64,000 nt of DNA from Leucobacter komagatae (GTDB taxonomy: Bacteria > Actinomycetota > Actinomycetes > Actinomycetales > Microbacteriaceae): the NCBI RefSeq assembly GCF_000834055.1, contig NZ_JXSQ01000004.1:62001-126000 (forward strand). The letters are read 5' to 3'. Under the pieces are notes generated by a model. That model did no database searches. It saw only the letters and a list, made by a program, of their open reading frames with translations, and was not told the origin of the DNA. Positions 61,643-64,000 of the stretch are shown piece after piece. The position numbers and the translations under genes are program-made. Positions within the stretch are counted from its first letter, which is position 1; each line of letters starts with the position of its first letter.

Positions 61643-63388
61643 CTAGCCCTTGAGTTCGCCGCGCATGACCGACTGCAGGGTGTCGAGCCGGGTCACGCCG
61701 AGCTTGAGCGCATCGCGGTGGAAGTCGCGAATGTCGAAGGATCCGCCGCCCTGCTCAGCGCGGGCCTTCGCCTCGTCGCGCAGGTTCTCCCAGATGCGCT
61801 GCCCGATCTTATACGACGGCGCCTGGCCCGCCCACCCGAGGTAGCGGAGCACCTCGAAGCGCACGAAGCTGTCGTTCATGTTCACGTTCTCGGCCATGAA
61901 ATCGAAGGCGTAGTCGCCGTCCCAGACACCGCCGCCGTCGGGGCGCTGCTTGCCGAGGTGCACGCCGATGTCGAGCACGACGCGGGCCGCACGCATGCGC
62001 TGGCCGTCGAGCATGCCGAGGCGATCCGCCGGGTCATCGAGATAGCCGAGCTGCTCCATGAGCCGCTCGGCGTAGAGCGCCCAGCCCTCGGCGTTGCCAG
62101 AGGATCCCGCGAGCTGCCTGCGCCACTCGTTGAGGGTGCCGCTGTTGACGACCGCCTGGCCGATCTGCAGGTGGTGGCCGGGAACACCCTCGTGGTACAC
62201 GGTCGTGAGTTCGCGCCAGGTGTCGAACTCAGTGACGCCCTCGGGCACCGACCACCACATGCGCCCCGGGCGCGTGAAGTCGCTTGACGGGCCCGTGTAG
62301 TAGATGCCACCCTCCTGGGTCGGCGCAATCATGCACTCAAGGGTGCGGATCTCGGAGGGGATATCAAACTGCGTCGTCCCCAGCTCCGCAACGGCCCGGT
62401 CGCTCGTCTCCTGCATCCAGCGCTGCAGGGCGTCGGTGCCGTGGAGCTTTCGCGCCGGATCCTGCTCGAGGTGCGCAATCGCATCGGCGACGATCCCCTT
62501 GCGCGGCTTCTCTCCGAGGATCTCACCGGCGATCCGCTCCTGCTCATCAACCATGCGGGCAAGCTCTTCGATGCCCCACTCGTAGGTCTCGTCGAGGTCG
62601 ACCTTCGCGCCGAGGAACACCTCCGAGGCGAGCTCGTAGCGCTCACGGCCGAATGCGTCGGCCTCGGTCGCGTGCGCCGAGAGCGCCGTGTCGAGGAAGT
62701 TCGCGAGCGAGGCGTACGCCGACGATGCCGCGTCGGCTGCCTTCGCGAGATCCGCACGGAGCGAAGCGGGCACGGACTCCCCCGCGCGCTCGGCGAGCTC
62801 GGCGAAGAAGCCCTTCGCGGGTTCTGCTGCCGGGGCAGCTCCCGTGCGGGGCTGAATCAGCGGCGACATGCCCGCCGTGCGGCGCAGCTGGGCCGCGACC
62901 TCGCGCACCTGGCGGATCGCCGGAACGAGCCCGCGCTGCACACCAGCGTCGAGCGACTCGCGGTACGACCGCAAGGCCTCGGGCACGGCCGCCATGCGAG
63001 CCGCGATGTTCGCCCAGTCGCCCTCGGTGTCGCTCGGCATCATGTCAAAGATGTCGCGCACCTGCTGGGTCGGCGATTCGATCACGTTGAGGTCGCGCAG
63101 CCCCTCGCCGGCCTCGTGCCGTGCGAGTTTGAGCTCGAGTTCGGCGGTGAGGTCGATCTTCGTGACGCGGTCGACCTCATCTTCTGCGGTCGCTCCGCGC
63201 AGCTCGGCGAGGGTCGCGCGCTGTGCCTCCGCGAGCTCCTCTGCGCCGGCCGGCGAGAAGTCGTTGAGCCGTGCGTGCGCTTCCTCGCGCCCGATGTACG
63301 TGCCCGTGATTGGGGTGAGCCGGGTGAGCGTATCGACCCAGTCCTCTGCGATGCGGTCGATGGGGGTACTTGTACGTTCTCCACTCAT
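61643..63388 (-). CDS. DUF885 family metallo-hydrolase
   Basis: 581 residues of the DUF885 family, cytosolic here (no signal peptide). The zinc motif is YHEGVPGHHLQIGQAVV, the family's HExxxGH form, with a downstream Glu region AEGWALYAERLMEQLGYLDD. Members resemble dipeptidases. ATG 63388 is chosen since MSGERTSTPIDRIAEDW fits the family start; TATGCT is placed 7 bases before it, so it may be leaderless. The longer frame to 63586 runs through the promoter of the divergent small gene and is rejected. Confidence 0.88.
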   Translation of the reverse strand: MSGERTSTPIDRIAEDWVDTLTRLTPITGTYIGREEAHARLNDFSPAGAEELAEAQRATLAELRGATAEDEVDRVTKIDLTAELELKLARHEAGEGLRDLNVIESPTQQVRDIFDMMPSDTEGDWANIAARMAAVPEALRSYRESLDAGVQRGLVPAIRQVREVAAQLRRTAGMSPLIQPRTGAAPAAEPAKGFFAELAERAGESVPASLRADLAKAADAASSAYASLANFLDTALSAHATEADAFGRERYELASEVFLGAKVDLDETYEWGIEELARMVDEQERIAGEILGEKPRKGIVADAIAHLEQDPARKLHGTDALQRWMQETSDRAVAELGTTQFDIPSEIRTLECMIAPTQEGGIYYTGPSSDFTRPGRMWWSVPEGVTEFDTWRELTTVYHEGVPGHHLQIGQAVVNSGTLNEWRRQLAGSSGNAEGWALYAERLMEQLGYLDDPADRLGMLDGQRMRAARVVLDIGVHLGKQRPDGGGVWDGDYAFDFMAENVNMNDSFVRFEVLRYLGWAGQAPSYKIGQRIWENLRDEAKARAEQGGGSFDIRDFHRDALKLGVTRLDTLQSVMRGELKG

Positions 63389-63482
63389 ATGCCCAGCATA
63401 GCCACGGGACGGCCGGAAATAGGGCAGAATAGGAGGGTGCGCTGCACGTAGCCGCGCGCTCACAGATTTCTGAGGAGACACA

Positions 63483-63725
63483 GTGAAGATCCGCACCCGC
63501 ATCGCCACCGCCGCTTCTGTTGCGCTCACCACCGTTTTGGTTAGCGCGCCAGCGTTCGCGGCGGAAGGCGTCGAAAAGGTCGACACGCACGCGCCGTTTT
63601 CGGCAGCTGGTCAGCCCGTCGACGTCGTAGCGATCTCCATCGTCGGCGTTGTCCTGCTCGGCTTCATTCTCGTGACGTCAACGCTCGTTGGCAACCTCTT
63701 CGAGAAGAGCAAGAAGCAGGCCTAA
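63483..63725 (+). CDS. Small exported membrane protein
   Basis: 80 residues: a cleavable signal peptide (KIRTRIATAASVALTTVLVS, cleavage after AFA near residue 26), about 20 polar residues, and a C-terminal membrane segment (VVAISIVGVVLLGFILVTST) followed by a basic tail (FEKSKKQA). GAGGAGA precedes the GTG start. It is monocistronic, with a strong terminator behind it, which suggests a high expression level. The family is not recognised; divergence from the DUF885 gene may be incidental. Confidence 0.8.
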   Translation: MKIRTRIATAASVALTTVLVSAPAFAAEGVEKVDTHAPFSAAGQPVDVVAISIVGVVLLGFILVTSTLVGNLFEKSKKQA

Positions 63726-63742
63726 CCTGTAGAGCAACAACG

Positions 63743-63788
63743 AGAAACCGGTCTGCGGGGCTTCCCTTGCCGCAGACCGGTTTCTTTT
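63743..63788 (+). terminator. Rho-independent terminator after the small membrane protein gene
   Basis: GAAACCGGTCTGCGG and CCGCAGACCGGTTTC (15-base perfect arms) followed by TTTT, 18 bases after the stop codon. A textbook terminator. Confidence 0.92.
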
Positions 63789-63832
63789 CGCTCGGGGACG
63801 CAGCGCTCACGCATGCGTCCCAGAACACGAGA

Positions 63833-63853
63833 GGGGGCCCGAGCCGGGCCCCC
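63833..63853 (-). terminator. Hairpin after the partial gene at the right edge
   Basis: GGGGGCCCG and CGGGCCCCC around AGC, 5 bases after the stop of the minus-strand partial gene. It lacks a T-run and may act from both sides. Confidence 0.5.
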
Positions 63854-63858
63854 GAGCG

Positions 63859-64000
63859 TTAGTTCGCGCTCGCCGTGAGCGGGTCGCGCACCACCCTGAA
63901 TGTTGCAACGAGCGGATCGACCGCGCCTCGCACGTACCCCGTCGGCGACGAGGCAACAGCCTGCAAGAACGTCACGGTCTCTTCGGTGATCTCCTCACCG
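63859..64000 (-). CDS. C-terminal end of an unidentified gene (cut by window edge)
   Basis: The last 46 codons of a minus-strand frame that runs off the window, ending SSPTGYVRGAVDPLVATFRV and RDPLTASAN. Codon choice is G/C-rich in third positions, so it is coding. Too little is visible to name the family. Confidence 0.6.
   Translation of the reverse strand, partial: GEEITEETVTFLQAVASSPTGYVRGAVDPLVATFRVVRDPLTASAN

Overview
The window is chromosomal DNA of a high-G+C actinobacterium. Coding strands are strongly biased to G/C in third positions, GTG and TTG starts are common, several genes look leaderless, and genes overlap by 1-4 bases. Gene content (two-gene exporter-fold siderophore uptake set, DUF3516 helicase next to sbcCD, NnrD, PucR-type regulator, WXG/EspC-type small proteins) fits the family Microbacteriaceae, with Leucobacter-like genera as a reasonable guess. 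No rRNA, CRISPR array, transposase or phage gene was seen; one tRNA (Gln, anticodon CTG) is present.

Layout. 0-8.7 kb: end of an amidase gene, then a minus-strand block with an oligopeptide-type binding lipoprotein, two half-size ABC proteins, a siderophore-interacting flavoprotein behind an iron-box-like palindrome, and two AraC regulators. 8.7-15.4 kb: a collagen-like surface protein, an alpha/beta hydrolase, NnrD, a TetR regulator divergent from a hydroxyacyl-CoA dehydrogenase, and an acyl-CoA ligase. 15.4-16.8 kb: a decayed two-gene segment beside tRNA-Gln. 16.9-23.9 kb: nucleoside uptake and salvage operon (BMP lipoprotein, ATPase, two permeases, cytidine deaminase, thymidine phosphorylase). 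23.9-29.0 kb: a lower-G+C locus of type VII secretion flavour inserted between that operon and ppx, flanked by duplicated gene ends. 29-34.8 kb: two paralogous zinc alcohol dehydrogenases around a PucR-type regulator, plus an APC permease and a GntR regulator. 34.8-43.2 kb: GNAT, deoC, DUF3516 helicase and sbcC/sbcD in one minus-strand series. 43.3-49.8 kb: OYE-type flavin enzyme, AlkZ-like glycosylase family protein, Na+/H+ antiporter, amino acid permease, nicotinamidase. 50-54.6 kb: Lrp regulator divergent from alanine dehydrogenase, a HigBA-type toxin-antitoxin pair and an aminotransferase. 54.6-64 kb: a frameshifted RecB-like nuclease/helicase, a DEAD-box RNA helicase with a Gly/Arg tail, an NCS1 permease, a DUF885 metallo-hydrolase, a small membrane protein and a partial gene.

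The most unusual region is 23.9-28.2 kb. An SseB-like protein, an EspC-like helical protein, a WXG-type protein with a glycine-zipper C-terminus (putative membrane toxin, split here by a single-base deletion) and a polytopic membrane protein (putative immunity) form a tightly overlapped operon. A second, divergent copy of the membrane protein sits between this operon and ppx. Both copies end in an almost identical 149-bp tail, and a 117-bp copy of the ppx 3' end lies between them. The arrangement is that of stacked effector/immunity cassettes exchanged through conserved ends.

At least three genes are broken by one-base changes in homopolymer runs (15668-15673, 25956-25958, 55327-55331). Residual sequencing error is a live explanation for these and must be kept in mind.
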